DNA of 64,000 nt from Evernia prunastri. Taxonomy: Eukaryota; Ascomycota; Lecanoromycetes; Lecanorales; Parmeliaceae. The notes beneath the pieces are model-generated. The model made no database searches. It worked only from the letters and a program-made list of their open reading frames with translations, and was not told the DNA's origin. Within the stretch, counting starts at the first letter, position 1; every line of letters starts with the position of its first letter. Made by a program: the position numbers and the translations under genes. The stretch is from NCBI GenBank assembly GCA_003184365.1, contig NKYR01000025.1, positions 62,001 to 126,000 of the forward strand, written 5' to 3'. This document shows positions 1 through 11,757 of this stretch, piece by piece.

Positions 1-447
1 AGCCAGCGTAGATGTATGCTACTGTAAGCCACGACGCTTCTAGCAAGGCAAGGAGGATATCTAGTCTAGCGTACAAGAACAGCGCTGTTCGCCTAACAAC
101 GTATAGCTAAATTAAAATAGAAGGGTGGTACAAGAACAGAAGACGGAGCAACGTGCAACGTTGTGCTGGAAAAGATTCCTCGATACAAGTTCCGTGAAAC
201 ACAAGCGTGAGCCAGCCACTGAAAATCTCCTCCTTCGTTGAATGTCGAAAAAAAAAGCGGGTGAATCAGAAACCACTCTTCCATCGTACCAGGGCATGCG
301 TCTTCCATTCATTCATACAGCCAGTCAGCCAGTCGGTGTTGTCTTCTTCTTCAGATCTAGCGTCTTCAAAAACAAGCCAGTGTTTTCCTTCTCGCAGTCT
401 GTCTCGGAGCGTACGTCGAAAGGCGTATCTGCGAGCCGGTGTTCCCG
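1..447. other. Intergenic, no gene seen
   Basis: Short overlapping reading frames on both strands lack recognisable domains or codon structure. The stretch lies downstream of the minus-strand F-box gene and may hold its 3' UTR. Confidence 0.5.
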
Positions 448-2121
448 TCAAAATCTGTCCATAATAGCCTCATCCGACTCTGTGTCGACAAATCCCCAGG
501 TGTCTTCGTCCGGGTATTCATAACTTTGATCATGCTCCTCCATGAGAGCAAACAAATCAAGCAGAGGGCCATCACCGCCTTTGAGCAAGTATTCCTCAAC
601 CACAACCTCAATCATTGCCTTCTTCCCCCCGTTGAGGCCAGCCGGGATGTCGAAATAATACGTCTCTTCCGGATCGTTGCTCGCCAATTTACCGGAGAGG
701 GACGCCTGTTCTAGCTTGAGGGTTTTGCGTGTACGTTGCAGGAGGGAAGGCCATGATCCCTCAGCCAGGGTGATTGTCTCTAGGCGGAGCTTTCGCAGGG
801 TGCTAGCGTGTCTGGTGAAGAAGTGGACCATGCAGTCTTCGTCGGCACCAACATAAGCGAAGGACGCAACGCGCAGCGAATGCCAGGTGAATGTTCCGAC
901 GCTATCGCAGAGGGCGGCCGGAGGGTAAGGATCGTCACAGTCGAAATTCAAGTCCAAGCGCTCCAGATCCGGAGTTGCCGTGATGAAGTCCTTGAAGTGG
1001 GTAGTTTCACCAAGATAAGTGGCACAGTCTGGTATCATAGTATGACTAAGGTCTTCGAAATACATGTCATCGTCGTACTCGCTGCTGGTCGAGATGTAGA
1101 GTTTAAGGGTTCGTAGAGACCGCAGAGCCCTTTGCATCTTCCGCATGACATCGATGTTCTGCTTGCTGGTCTCCATGAAGAAGCGCCAGCCCACGTTGCC
1201 AGCAGCGAGCATTTCAAGCTTCAGGCCAACCGCATCTGCGGCGAGAAGTAGTGAGCGTAATTGTCCTACTCCGCATCCTTCTTCTGTTTGCCTGTCTCCG
1301 TATGGCGATGCAAGGCACTCCTTGAAGCTTTGCTCCATCCTCGTGCTACGGCCATTGTTGAGACAACACTCTGTGGACATCTCGATGGTCTTCAGGTTGG
1401 GCATTTTGCTCAAGGCATCCTTCAGCATCTCCGTATTGTAGTCTTGCTCCTGCATGCTCTTTTGATCCGCTAGGTAGCCTGTGTAGGTATCATATGCTCT
1501 TCTCAGCAAGGTATCCGAGTGCGTGTACCCAGGCCCATGCATCGTCTTGTTCAAGTCGCGCGTGTAAGCGCGCAGCTCCCTCTCACTAGCCGTAGGTGGA
1601 GGAGGCTGGCGACCCTCTGGTGGCAGGTTTTTTATCCAACCCGGAACACAAATACGCTCTTTCCAGTTCTGTATTGAGCCATAGTCTTCCAAAGTGTCGG
1701 CTTCGTAGAAGATGGTGTCGACTTTCTTGCTGATGGTGGGGTGTTCGGAGATCTGTCGGAGCTGTTCGAATTGGCTGGAGCTAATGAAGAGATGGGCCTC
1801 GGAGAGGAGATAGTAGTTGCCGATATCAGCAAAGCGTTTGCAGACAAGGCGGAGGTGGGCGATGTCTCGCTGTTCCCAGCTACACGCCAATTGCTCGAAG
1901 ACCATGTGTATGATTTCGTTGGGGAGATGGCCAAGTGGGAATGTGGTGGAAGCTCTTCGAGTTGAGTGCGAGCCGACTACTGTGGTTACCATCTTGACGA
2001 GCTGTCCTCGACAGACCAACTTTTCTCTGGGTCTTGTGCGAGTGTCTTTGGCAGAAGGTGAAGCATGAGCATGTGTGCTAGATGCATACTCCGCAAAACA
2101 CGCTAGACCTTTTAGGCTCAT
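448..2121 (-). CDS. F-box domain protein
   Basis: Intronless 557-aa reading frame. Residues about 64-110 form an F-box: LGHLPNEIIHMVFEQL is followed by a LRLVCKRFADIG segment, as in fungal F-box proteins. F-box proteins bind Skp1 and recruit substrates to SCF ubiquitin ligases. The rest (about 110-557) has scattered leucine-rich stretches such as LRTLKLYIS and LERLDLNFD, which suggests a degenerate LRR substrate-binding region, and an acidic C-terminal tail. The first Met gives a 43-residue basic, low-complexity leader. Met44 (MVTTVV) may be the true start because it sits just before the conserved part. The substrate is unknown. The F-box is secure; the specific role is not. Confidence 0.8.
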   Translation of the reverse strand: MSLKGLACFAEYASSTHAHASPSAKDTRTRPREKLVCRGQLVKMVTTVVGSHSTRRASTTFPLGHLPNEIIHMVFEQLACSWEQRDIAHLRLVCKRFADIGNYYLLSEAHLFISSSQFEQLRQISEHPTISKKVDTIFYEADTLEDYGSIQNWKERICVPGWIKNLPPEGRQPPPPTASERELRAYTRDLNKTMHGPGYTHSDTLLRRAYDTYTGYLADQKSMQEQDYNTEMLKDALSKMPNLKTIEMSTECCLNNGRSTRMEQSFKECLASPYGDRQTEEGCGVGQLRSLLLAADAVGLKLEMLAAGNVGWRFFMETSKQNIDVMRKMQRALRSLRTLKLYISTSSEYDDDMYFEDLSHTMIPDCATYLGETTHFKDFITATPDLERLDLNFDCDDPYPPAALCDSVGTFTWHSLRVASFAYVGADEDCMVHFFTRHASTLRKLRLETITLAEGSWPSLLQRTRKTLKLEQASLSGKLASNDPEETYYFDIPAGLNGGKKAMIEVVVEEYLLKGGDGPLLDLFALMEEHDQSYEYPDEDTWGFVDTESDEAIMDRF

Positions 2122-5082
2122 ACCTAGCGCGCTTTTAGCCGCCCTCTATATTTAGGTACGAGGGGTACTTTATTTACATTCTCATTCTACAAATATATTA
2201 CTCATTCTTCGACCAATTCATATTGCTTGATCGATTATTGGTCAAGCACTGATAATGAAACAGTGTGAGCATCCATGTAAGTCTATCTTAAACACTATAA
2301 ACATGTTTGATTTGATAGCGCTGCTCGGCATCCTATCATGGTTTGTGACCTCGCTTTTCATCGTTAGTGACTGCTATCCTTATGCCAAAAGACTTCTGTC
2401 GGAAGACTAGGGTGTCTCCGGACACCCAAATCGCTTCTGTGAGATTCGCTAAGATAAATCAGAGCAACATGAGCTACCCTAAAGAGCGGACGCTTAGACC
2501 TTCAAAAAGTACTCCTGCAGTAATCAAGAAGACTAATTTCGTGCCATAATTACAAAGTCGCTTGACTTTCCGTCCAGGAATACAGCATCGTTCAACGTAT
2601 TCCATATAGAAGTTGAGTCAACCCAAACGCCGAGGTCTATCTCAGCATGACGAATTAATTATTATGGGTCTATTACTGCTAGTTCATTTGTGCATAGGCC
2701 ATTGGACGATCCCCCAAGACTCAGAGGACTTCCTTAATGTTGGGAGGTTCCGAAGCCCACTCCTTGTTCACGACTGTCAATCGCTTAGCTCATGGTATTC
2801 CGCATGTTTTCAGTTTTTCTTATTTGCGAATCAAATTGTCTCCCGGCCAAACCGTCAAATGCGTTCGATTTCCAAGCGTATTTCACAATCAAGTTGTGTA
2901 CTATGATCAAAATTGGTTCGCCGCTGTCTAGAAGCGCAACACTGCTTCAACTTAGCGGAATGGGAGGGAGGCCAGAGTGTGTCTTCACTTTCAGCGAGCT
3001 GTATCCCGAAAACTCGTGTTTGACAAAGAGGCACCCTTCACTCAAAGCCTAGGTAGAGTTGAGTTCGTTCATGTGACAAAAGGTCCTGAAATTCTAAAAC
3101 ATCGCTTGATCTATGAGGAATAACATGCGGGCGCCGAAAAGACCCTTTCTCCTCCGACGAGGCGAGACTGAGATAGTCATGCACCCTCTTTCTACCTCCA
3201 CTGCACCAATGTCGTTAATATCCCTGCTCATTATCGCGGCTGAATCCCTTTAAAATGATGACACCCCCCTGGAATGGACGCTTCTCTACTTCTCCTCCAG
3301 CCCTCATTGTTACGCCTTTCTACGTTCTACCTCTAAAGCTATAGAGCTGAAATGTTATGCCTCGATCTGACGTCTATTTCCTGTGCTTCTATTTCAATGT
3401 CTACGAACTATTGACAGACTCTCAAATTGACAATCTCACAATATCATCCTTCGTCTCTATTGGAATATATACTTATGACTCAATCGCTAACCACGCCATC
3501 ACTTTAAGCAGTGGAGCTGATCACGCAGTCGGCGGCACAGCTCCACATACCGAGCCCAGCATCATTGTCAAAAATAACCCGCCACGAGTCGACGAAAAGG
3601 AGATAACAATCTATATCGAACATACGAAAACCCCTACCGTGCATCGTCGTCAGTGATGGGTTTGCCGTATCTTCCACCGTAGAAGGCAGACGCTGCACCC
3701 ATATTCGCGAAATCCTCACGATCAAACCCTTTGCAGATGCCGCAGCACCAATATCTCGACCTCGAGGTGAAGCAAAGGTGCGCAACCATCCGTGCCTACA
3801 GCCCACTTTTATGCCGGATTGCTTGGACACCATCACTTGTCATCTTGAACTACCTGCTTCTTTCTAGGCACCTGAGACGAGGTAAGCTAGCTAGCCAGAA
3901 AGCAACTTACTTCATCGGCGCAATCTAGAGCGGTCGGCGGACATGGGTAGCGTCACTCAAGGACGACTGGTTACAGATCGATGCATAAAGGCGAGGTTGT
4001 TGCAGTCAGAAAGCAACCTAGAATCCCGATGTTTGCACCATCCGCGAATCAGGGAGACGCCATACGAGATGCATTTTAAGCGTGGCGTGGCGACTGCATT
4101 GCGAGACGGAGGGATTCTTGTTGGGAGGACGATTGCAGCAATGGTTGTAGATACTATAAATGGCGCAAATACAACCTCAAAGAAACAATTTAGTTCTCTA
4201 AGCCGTCCTCCGTAAAAATCATAGGGCTGATACTAGCGCCGCTTAGTCGTGGGGTCCGACTGTCCGACCTTTAGGCGCCGGCTCCCTTTCATTAAAGTAA
4301 AGTAAGGACTAACGTCTCGTTCTTCTATAGCAATTAGTATAACAACAGCGATGATCAGTCCTCAGAGTGTGATTTGCTTGTTTGTGCAAAAATTCTAATC
4401 ATTGCTACTCGACCGGAGTACGAAGCCTTGCCGGGCAGCGACCTTATTGTCCTTTCTTACGACGTAGGTAAATCTATTTTGGCCCAGCCAAGCATCATCC
4501 TGTTGACTATTTGCGCTCGAAATATGTAGCATGGGCTTTGCTAGCAACACATTTTGCCGAATCAACCGGCTAGCGTCAATATGCTTCTTTGGCTTCTCAG
4601 CAATATCCAAGCCCAATTGTACTCGTAGAGCGCAGATTTCCTTGAAATTGTATCCTCACTATGGAAACCCTCGTCGGAACGTCGATGGCTCATCAATCTG
4701 TACATCCAATCGGAGGGATGAAGGCACTCCCATGACGAAGGAAGAGTATCTCAGTACGTGTTCTGTTGTCCTATCCATGCTTACAGGAGTCCCCACTTGC
4801 TGATAAAGTCGTTGGCTGGCAGAGTATTATAAACTTCCGGGAAAGCCTTGGAATTTCTTTTCCGTAGGAAAGGTCTGCCATCGGCTGTCCACGAAAATAT
4901 AGCATGTTATTAATTTCCTGTACGAAGATTTTCTCCATTCTAAAGATTGAGAAGGCTTGTGGGAGACCAATAACAGCTTCTAATGCGCGTCACCATCATA
5001 AAACGCTTTACGATGAAGTTGCCTATTCGAAATTCTACACATACGTGGTCGTAGACGAGGTCTTTGGCCGAAATCACTGCCT
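2122..5082. other. Gene-poor interval
   Basis: About 3 kb with only short overlapping open frames, none with a recognisable domain. The 2.2-2.6 kb part is AT-rich. No terminal repeats or transposase motifs were seen. It may be promoter plus decayed sequence. Confidence 0.4.
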
Positions 5083-5583
5083 ATGCTGGTAAGTCGGCTG
5101 TTCTTTCAATCTTGGCCAAGTGCTAACGTCCCACAAAGCTGCATAAGAACGTACGGTAAAAGGGGAGTAGCAGGAAAATCCGCACTTTTCCAAAATGATC
5201 ATGTCATGCTTCAACCTACGAGTGAAGTTCTCACCAAGCTTCCAGAAGAAACACATATGACGAGAGACCCGTTAAGAGTCCGAACGAGGCCCGGTCTCGG
5301 AATTGCAGAATCATGGACCCGACTTGATCTACGGATCGTTTACCCCATTGAGTATCGTCAACGGGTTTGTGAGATCGGAGACGTGGTCGACGCAGATGTC
5401 CCCAAGCTACTTCAATACCGAAAAGAGCTCCACGACCAGGGAAAGGCAGGCCGGATAGCCAGGAAAAAGGGCATCGTGGTCAGAGATGCTAGCAAGCTAC
5501 TTCGATACCGAAAAGAGCTCCACGACCGGGGAGAGGAAGGCCGGATAGCAAGGGAACAAGGGCATTGTGGTCAGAGATTCTAG
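5083..5583 (+). CDS. Hypothetical ORF ending in a tandem repeat
   Basis: Open frame of 166 codons of unknown function. The C-terminal third carries two copies of a 30-residue basic unit built around LLxYRKELHDxG and GRIAR. The frame may be an exon of a larger or decayed gene: no signal peptide, membrane segment or family motif is seen, and the flanks look non-coding. The intact repeat frame is the only argument for coding. Confidence 0.3.
   Translation: MLVSRLFFQSWPSANVPQSCIRTYGKRGVAGKSALFQNDHVMLQPTSEVLTKLPEETHMTRDPLRVRTRPGLGIAESWTRLDLRIVYPIEYRQRVCEIGDVVDADVPKLLQYRKELHDQGKAGRIARKKGIVVRDASKLLRYRKELHDRGEEGRIAREQGHCGQRF
5395..5575 (+). repeat. Two-copy 90-nt tandem repeat
   Basis: The string AAGCTACTTC occurs at 5404 and again at 5494, exactly 90 nt later, with closely matching sequence on both sides. 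The period is a multiple of three and stays open, so both copies encode a 30-residue unit. Confidence 0.85.
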
Positions 5584-7177
5584 CTCCCTTGGCTGTTTTG
5601 CGAGACCAATCCTGACTAGTCCAAGAAGACAACAAAGTCTAGAGGGCCTAAGCGGTTGAAGACTCTCCTTTAAGAAAGCCACTACGCTATACTTATTCTA
5701 GAGTATCTGGGTAAGAGCACTGGACCGAAGACTACGGCCTTGCCTAAGTACCAACACGGGAATTGACAAATTACATTCTGAGAAGCAGATAGGTTCCTTC
5801 TCGTCTTCGTACGAGTACGGGATTGAGCTCAGCTCTTCCGAAATTCAGATTCGGAGATTTCTGCCATTGAGAGAGCACTCAACGAATTTGCATCCCTGGC
5901 AAGGATATCAGCACGCAGCAATTTGATGGCAGCTTCAACTACAGTTAAGAAGGCTCGTCACCAAGACGCGGCGGCGTTGCTGAATGGCACCACGAAGACT
6001 TTTAGGCTAAGGAACAGAGCAGCTACAATTCCTCTACAGCGCTTTCAGCGTAGTTTCCGATCCGCAGATCTATATCAGCCAGTGTAAATGCCTCCCTGAC
6101 GCGAGATTGTGCTGGTGGTACCCTCCATCAGCACGGCTGTGGTATGCGCAAGGTCTAATCGTTTCTACGGCGAGGGTGTTTATGAGCAAAGTTTCTGGCT
6201 AGAAGATTATGGAAACTGTAGTTGGCAAGGATCACTTGGGACGATATGAGTCGGTTCAAATGTGGGATCTTACAGGCGCGAGAGTTCTTGAATTTGACGC
6301 TGTTCCTCAGGACCAAGTTGATGCGACCGATTCAACGATGGGTAGAATGCCTCTCTCTCGCAATCTCTTCACACAAGAAACCCTTTATACATCGACCCCA
6401 GCCGTTCCATCCCAGCCGCCTTCCACACCCAAAGGACACCAATGCTACGACAGCTTCTGACTAGCAACCGTGCATATTATAAAGATATCCATAAACTAGA
6501 CCATCACGGAGTTGGCCGATTATCTATTATGCCAACCAGACATGCCGATGTCATTGGCGCACGGGAAAGCGGTTGGAAAGATTCATTGGAATGACGAACG
6601 TTTCCGCAATCTCCCGTCAATAACCTCGTTCCCAGACCTAGCAAGCACAACAAAATCACACATGGTGTTCGGAGATGATTGGGCGGTTCCCCTCCGCCAG
6701 GATCATCTACCTCGTGCCCCATCGCTAGATAATTTCCCATACCTCTGCGGTAGAGACCTGGATTGATGATGGCTGAGTGCAGGCGCGGGCGAGCGGGACA
6801 AAGATGTGCTATGACGCTGAAAGAGAGAATGTCGAATGAAGAGCCGTGTGCTGGTGCAGGACAGGTGTATTGAGGGCTCCTGCCTGGCCTCGTGTGCCCG
6901 GTCATCGCCATAGACGAGGCAGGGTAGCTTGATACCCCACAACATCCAACGGTGTCTTTAGACACAGCCATCTCGGAAAGCAACGCCCAAGGCAGAATCA
7001 TTCGGGCTTGAGATCGCGGCTGTAGACAGGAATTAGCAAGCAGTGTCGGTCTCGCTTTTCGCATTTTTCAATTTATGAAAACGCAGCCGACAAAGGAGCT
7101 GAGTTATCACATACAGTCTCATTACATACAGTCTCACAACCCCAGCCACCCCTTTCTCCTCCAACCACCCTCGGCGC
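5584..7177. other. Interval without a convincing gene
   Basis: Open frames here (for example 6209-6460 plus and 6504-7064 minus) overlap each other, have no family motif and show no supporting splice structure. Confidence 0.4.
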
Positions 7178-7618
7178 CTAAACGCCCCACATACCCTCCC
7201 ACTCAACATTCAACCTCCTGACCTCCCTCCTCCACTCCCTCCCCAACGTCCTCCTGACCTCCTCCAGCTGCCCCTGTCCAAACCCGAGCAGTCTCCCCTT
7301 CTGGAACTCGACCCTCTCCTTGAACACGAACTGCGCTTCGATGGCCTTGAGTTTGTTGCTGTAGCAGAAGAGGCAGAACTCGATGCTGTGGTGGCGGGTG
7401 TGGCAGACAACGTCGTTCCTGCCGGAGCAGACTTTGTGCAGGAGGTCGGGCGTGCGGGCGGAGAGGCGGCGGACCGGGGTGGAGATCGTGTGGGAGCAGC
7501 CGATGCAGATGGATTGGTTCATGTAGCACATGATTGTGATTTTGAGGGGAATTGATTGTTGGGATTGAGAGGTGGCGAAGGAATTGAGGTGGTCATCCGA
7601 GGTACTTTCCATTTTCAT
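7178..7618 (-). CDS. Hypothetical Cys/His-rich small protein
   Basis: Open frame of 146 codons, not recognised as a named family. It has a cluster of possible metal ligands: CIGC near residue 39, then C...C-H and C-L-F-C near residues 75-95 with HHS between them, resembling a zinc-binding treble-clef or ribbon. The C-terminal 50 residues are charged and probably helical. Codon use and ordered cysteine spacing favour coding over chance. The start could be the first Met or Met3. The neighbouring DNA on both sides holds no clear gene. Confidence 0.5.
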   Translation of the reverse strand: MKMESTSDDHLNSFATSQSQQSIPLKITIMCYMNQSICIGCSHTISTPVRRLSARTPDLLHKVCSGRNDVVCHTRHHSIEFCLFCYSNKLKAIEAQFVFKERVEFQKGRLLGFGQGQLEEVRRTLGREWRREVRRLNVEWEGMWGV

Positions 7619-8545
7619 TTCCAGTCAGGAGGGAAAGGACTTTGGTTCTAGGAGGATTCTTTGTCTTCGTCGAAGTCACCCTAGGATTTTTCCGGGCAGC
7701 AATTCGCGCATCGCGAGAAATGAACAAAGCGAAACATAAGCAACCATAGCAAGAAAGGAATACCACTCGCTTCTAGTGCTTTCACTGTTCCGAGAATTTT
7801 TTTCTTAACGAAGTCTTTTTTATTCTACTGAAATGGTGTATGCCATATCCGAGAATTTAATGTACTCGTAGAAAAAAGGGGAAAACCCCACAAGCACTAG
7901 AAGCAGTCAACCATGCAGTTGTTAGTCTGATGAATAGGTCTCTAAGATAGTAATCACTGCATCTCGCCACAAGTTACGAGTAGAAACACAGGTAGTCGCA
8001 ATGAACACCAAGCTCACCACTTCCTTGTCCATGACAGCTCCCGCTGGCAGCGTACCACCAACAAGTATTTATCAGTGGTTCTGAACTGACGTGTACCCAG
8101 GCGATACTCGAAGCTTACACAACAGTGATCGATTGTGTTGGAAATGATGCAGCATTCCTGTGTTGTAACCCCTCATGTGGCAGACTAGCGTGCTTGTCAG
8201 GCATGAGTAGCCTTCACCTCACTCCATAGAAAACAGAGCAATCCTACATAACCATATTCCAACAGATTGACGTTTACGGGTTGGCAGTACTATGAAATGA
8301 ATATATTTGTTGAATCCTAAAGCTGCGCTTCGGGTAAAACTTCGGTTGCGTGTTTTCCTTGGCACTCTGGCCGGGCAACGATCCAAACAGACGCGACTCT
8401 TCCAAAGCATTTTTGACATCATCCTCCCTTCTTTGTTTTCTCTGCAGTACACCGCTGCAGTACGTTGCATTATCAGTGAGCTGGCGCGCGTTCAAGTCCA
8501 CCGCAGTACTTTGTAATTTTCATTTTCGCAAAGCTCGCACTAAGC
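7619..8545. other. Intergenic, no gene seen
   Basis: No recognisable coding region. Probably contains the divergent promoters of the small minus-strand ORF and the plus-strand gene starting near 8546. Confidence 0.4.
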
Positions 8546-9994
8546 GTGCAGAGCCCCTCATGGGACCCAAGTCTAGATTTAGAGCGCCTTTCAACACCTT
8601 TGGAGAGCAGAACACACTGCATTGAACATATCTGCAAACCGTTCAAAATTTCGGACTGTTTGCAATCCACCTTCTTTACACCAAGCCCTCGTTCAGGGAA
8701 TCCTCGGCTAGAGTCCCATCGTATCCAGAGACGACGCAATGCGGTAACCTACCGCACATCAAGCCTTGATCGGGGGAAAGATATTTATTACAGAGATTGG
8801 TCAGCAAAGGACGCAAAAGCGTTCAAACCAGAGCCTTCTTTCCTCACGGACATCGACTCAGATAGTATTACAACTCTGTGGGACAGGGTCAGCACGGCAG
8901 GTAGCGAGCGCACCTTACGTTCGAAAACGGCCTCTCAAACTGCATCAACGACTTCCAGTAAGAAGCCAAAAAGGCCGTCGCCTTACGACAAAGACTTTGA
9001 TACCCGGGTCCTAAGTCCTCGCTGCATCGCAATTGAATCCGGGATCTCCGTGAAGGCTTACGTGCACTTCGGGGTGAAAGAGCCGACTGGAAATCGCTTT
9101 GAATATTACACGAAGGAAAGGGGAGCCAAAGATGCAACACTATGGTTAGAGGATGACGGGAATTTTGTTGACAAGATTGTCGCTGAATACGTCTGCATGG
9201 TCCAAAGTAGCTTTTGCGAGGCTGAGTTCGCGTTCTACGCAGCTGGAACGATATTGAAGGCGGAACCCCGTAACGTGGACTTGGCATTGAAGCGTTGCTG
9301 GAGAACTGAGAGGACTGTCCAACTCGTCGCAAAACCTGTATTCAAACCGATCTCGAATTGGTTGCCGCCACCAATTATATCCAACAACACTCCCGATCCT
9401 TCTCCAGAGTACGAGTTCGACCTCCGTCCCGATTGCGCTTTCTGGTTATCCCTTCAAGCCTTCAATCAAGAGTATGTAACTCAGCTTCAACGCATGGTCT
9501 CCGTCATCAAGAAGCGGATGACCTGCCCGTACCTTACAATTGAATTCAAGAAAGACGACGCCCTGGAGCAGGCAGCGCTCAATCAGGTCGCCGGCGCTGC
9601 GGCTTTAGCCCTCTACAATCGCTTCTTCTTGCGGAAGAAAACCATTGAAAAGCTCGGAAGGAGTTGGACCAAGTCGCTTGTTAAGACCCTTCGACACTAT
9701 GGCATTACCTGGACCGGATCGGAATTCGATGTTTGGTGCATTGTACCTGTTCTGACCCCGGAGTATGAATGGGCAGGTTGCACAATGACAGAGGTATATC
9801 ACGGAGACTGCGTGAACAAGTCCAGCGTGCGGGACCTGATCGACTGGCTCAACGAGATCCACTGTTGGGGGTTAACTGTCCATGGCCCTAGATGCGAGAA
9901 GGACATCAAGATTCGTATGGATGCGCAGAATTCTGGAATCAGGATCTCTGACATTGGCGCGGATTCTGAGGACGAATCTGACGGACAAGAATAG
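8546..9994 (+). CDS. PD-(D/E)XK nuclease-like fungal protein
   Basis: Intronless 482-aa protein. The C-terminal half resembles the fungal DUF7924-type proteins, which are related to PD-(D/E)XK nucleases. Asp292 and Pro295-Asp296 sit in FDLRPDCAFWLS, and Glu333-x-Lys335 in YLTIEFKKD, about 37 residues downstream; this is the expected D...ExK spacing. A helix with several alanines follows (QVAGAAALALYNRFF), then an amphipathic strand region and an acidic tail. The N-terminal 150 residues are basic, Ser/Thr-rich and probably disordered. The true start could be a later Met because the first 60 residues look weakly conserved. Biological role unknown; nuclease activity is inferred only from the motif. 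Confidence 0.75.
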   Translation: MQSPSWDPSLDLERLSTPLESRTHCIEHICKPFKISDCLQSTFFTPSPRSGNPRLESHRIQRRRNAVTYRTSSLDRGKDIYYRDWSAKDAKAFKPEPSFLTDIDSDSITTLWDRVSTAGSERTLRSKTASQTASTTSSKKPKRPSPYDKDFDTRVLSPRCIAIESGISVKAYVHFGVKEPTGNRFEYYTKERGAKDATLWLEDDGNFVDKIVAEYVCMVQSSFCEAEFAFYAAGTILKAEPRNVDLALKRCWRTERTVQLVAKPVFKPISNWLPPPIISNNTPDPSPEYEFDLRPDCAFWLSLQAFNQEYVTQLQRMVSVIKKRMTCPYLTIEFKKDDALEQAALNQVAGAAALALYNRFFLRKKTIEKLGRSWTKSLVKTLRHYGITWTGSEFDVWCIVPVLTPEYEWAGCTMTEVYHGDCVNKSSVRDLIDWLNEIHCWGLTVHGPRCEKDIKIRMDAQNSGIRISDIGADSEDESDGQE

Positions 9995-10480
9995 AGCTAC
10001 AAGGTTGATAAAAAGAAGGCACTGTGCTGTATCAGGATTAAGAGAAAGGTGCCAGACAAGCAAGATCTTCCAGATGTCGGGCAACATGACGACCTAGACA
10101 ACATTGCATTTCTCTGATAGCATTAGTCTTGACAGAAGCGTTGAGTGCGTAGCAAGTGGATTGCCGGCCATGAGTGTGGACGTAGTTATGGTGGATTCGT
10201 CGAGACGCTATGTCAAGTTATGAGGCTTGGTAAAGACGTATCCAATTCATCTGAATCAATCGAGCGTCTCGCTCGGGAAATTCCATTTCAGATTCGAGAT
10301 ATATATCGTGGCATCCCAAGTCCTCGTCGTAACTTCCTCTGATATATTCGTCGAGTCCTCGATAGAACTCAATACTACCGCTAGAGTATTCCTCGTCTGC
10401 TGTGTACCACTGCAATCCGCGCTTTATAACCGCCTCGTCGATTTCTACCTCGACTTCTCCTGCACCCACCCAACGAAAGG
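9995..10480. other. Intergenic
   Basis: No gene recognised. The minus-strand open frame 10218-10562 is antisense to the F-box relic and has no domain of its own. Confidence 0.4.
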
Positions 10481-11757
10481 ATGGCAGGCTTCTCTGATCT
10501 TTCAAACGAACTCGTCTTGGAGGTCTTACAACATGTCCCCCTAAATGACCTCGTTTCAGCATGTACCATCACGATGTCCGTCGCACTCTTAGCGGCGCCT
10601 ATCCTTAAGGAACATAGAAGACTACAGGCCCAATACTCTAACATCAACATCATCCATCATCCATTAGATCGGTTACTAATCAGTATCCTCGCCGATCCCC
10701 GCGCTGCCCATTATGTAAGCGCAGTCTTTCTCTGGGATATTGGTGGAAGCCCGTTGACGAGTTCCAGTCCACGACGCTTCGGGACGGGATGAAAGATCCG
10801 CAGCTTCTCGGTACCGCAGTCCAAACCTCGGAGCTTGTTCGCGCCGACGAGGCCGATGAGTGGCTATAGGCGAGTCAAGACGGTACCGAGGATCCAATCC
10901 TTGCTTTACTTCTACTTCATCTGCCATACTTGTACAGTCTCGGGATAGTAATAATGAATACTCCTATAAAATGTCTTTCAAAGACGGTTCAAAGTCAAAA
11001 ATACACCTGCAGGTAAACACCTCTCGCATTTGAAGAATATCTCCATCAATTTCGACCTGGATTGGGAGAAGCCTGATATGATGAGGTTCCTCATGTCTTT
11101 CATGTCATTGCCCTCCCTGGCTTCCTATCATATACAGGGTCTAGGAATCGGCGATGAGGACCATGATTTCGAGAAGCACCTGCGCCCTCGTGAAACAAAT
11201 CTCGCTGACCTCGCCTTCACTCGCTGTAGTCTTGGCGAAAGGACATATCTTGAGATTTTGCGCAATATCAAACGTCTCAGATCTTTTGCCTGTACCAACG
11301 TGCCTCCTGGCTCTAGCTAGCACTGGTACTGGCTTGATGTCAGCCTATCGCGCTACGCTAAACACAGCCTTGAGAAGCTGATCCTACCATCCCGAGACAT
11401 TATGCATTTTCAAAGCTGTAGTCTTCGCGACTTCGAAGTGCTGCAAGAAATCGACGCCGTGCTGCCTTCACTCTTAGACAAGTCCGTTTCCAGTAAAAGC
11501 TTCTTCGAGATGCTACCAGCGTCAATCCGGACCATCAGTCTAAGGTGTTCAGCTAAGCCTTTCCTATCTATTTCAGCGGCGTCTACACATCTAGAGCGAA
11601 TCCGGGAAGTAATACGCAACTTGCTGGAGGCTAAGAACAAACAGCTTCCACTGCTGACGGATATCAACGTGCGTACACCTTCCAGGGCGGCAGGCCGTAT
11701 CTTTGCTGATGCTGTCAAAGCTTTCGATACTCAAGGAGTCGCTTTGAGTCTCTAGAA
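10481..11757 (+). pseudogene. Broken F-box/LRR gene
   Basis: The start (MAGFSDLSNELVLEVLQHV) is a normal F-box beginning at residue 4. The frame then breaks. Near 10750 homologous-looking sequence moves to another frame (VDEFQSTTLRDGM..., then a WL-x-DPILALLLLHLPYL leucine-rich segment), and this second frame has a TAG at 10867-10869. From about 11030 the original frame resumes with LRR-like sequence, hits TAG at 11318-11320, and continues to a final stop at 11755-11757. At least one frameshift and two nonsense codons interrupt an otherwise coherent protein of roughly 420 residues. Introns could remove some breaks, but no good donor-acceptor pair spans them all. Confidence 0.7.
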
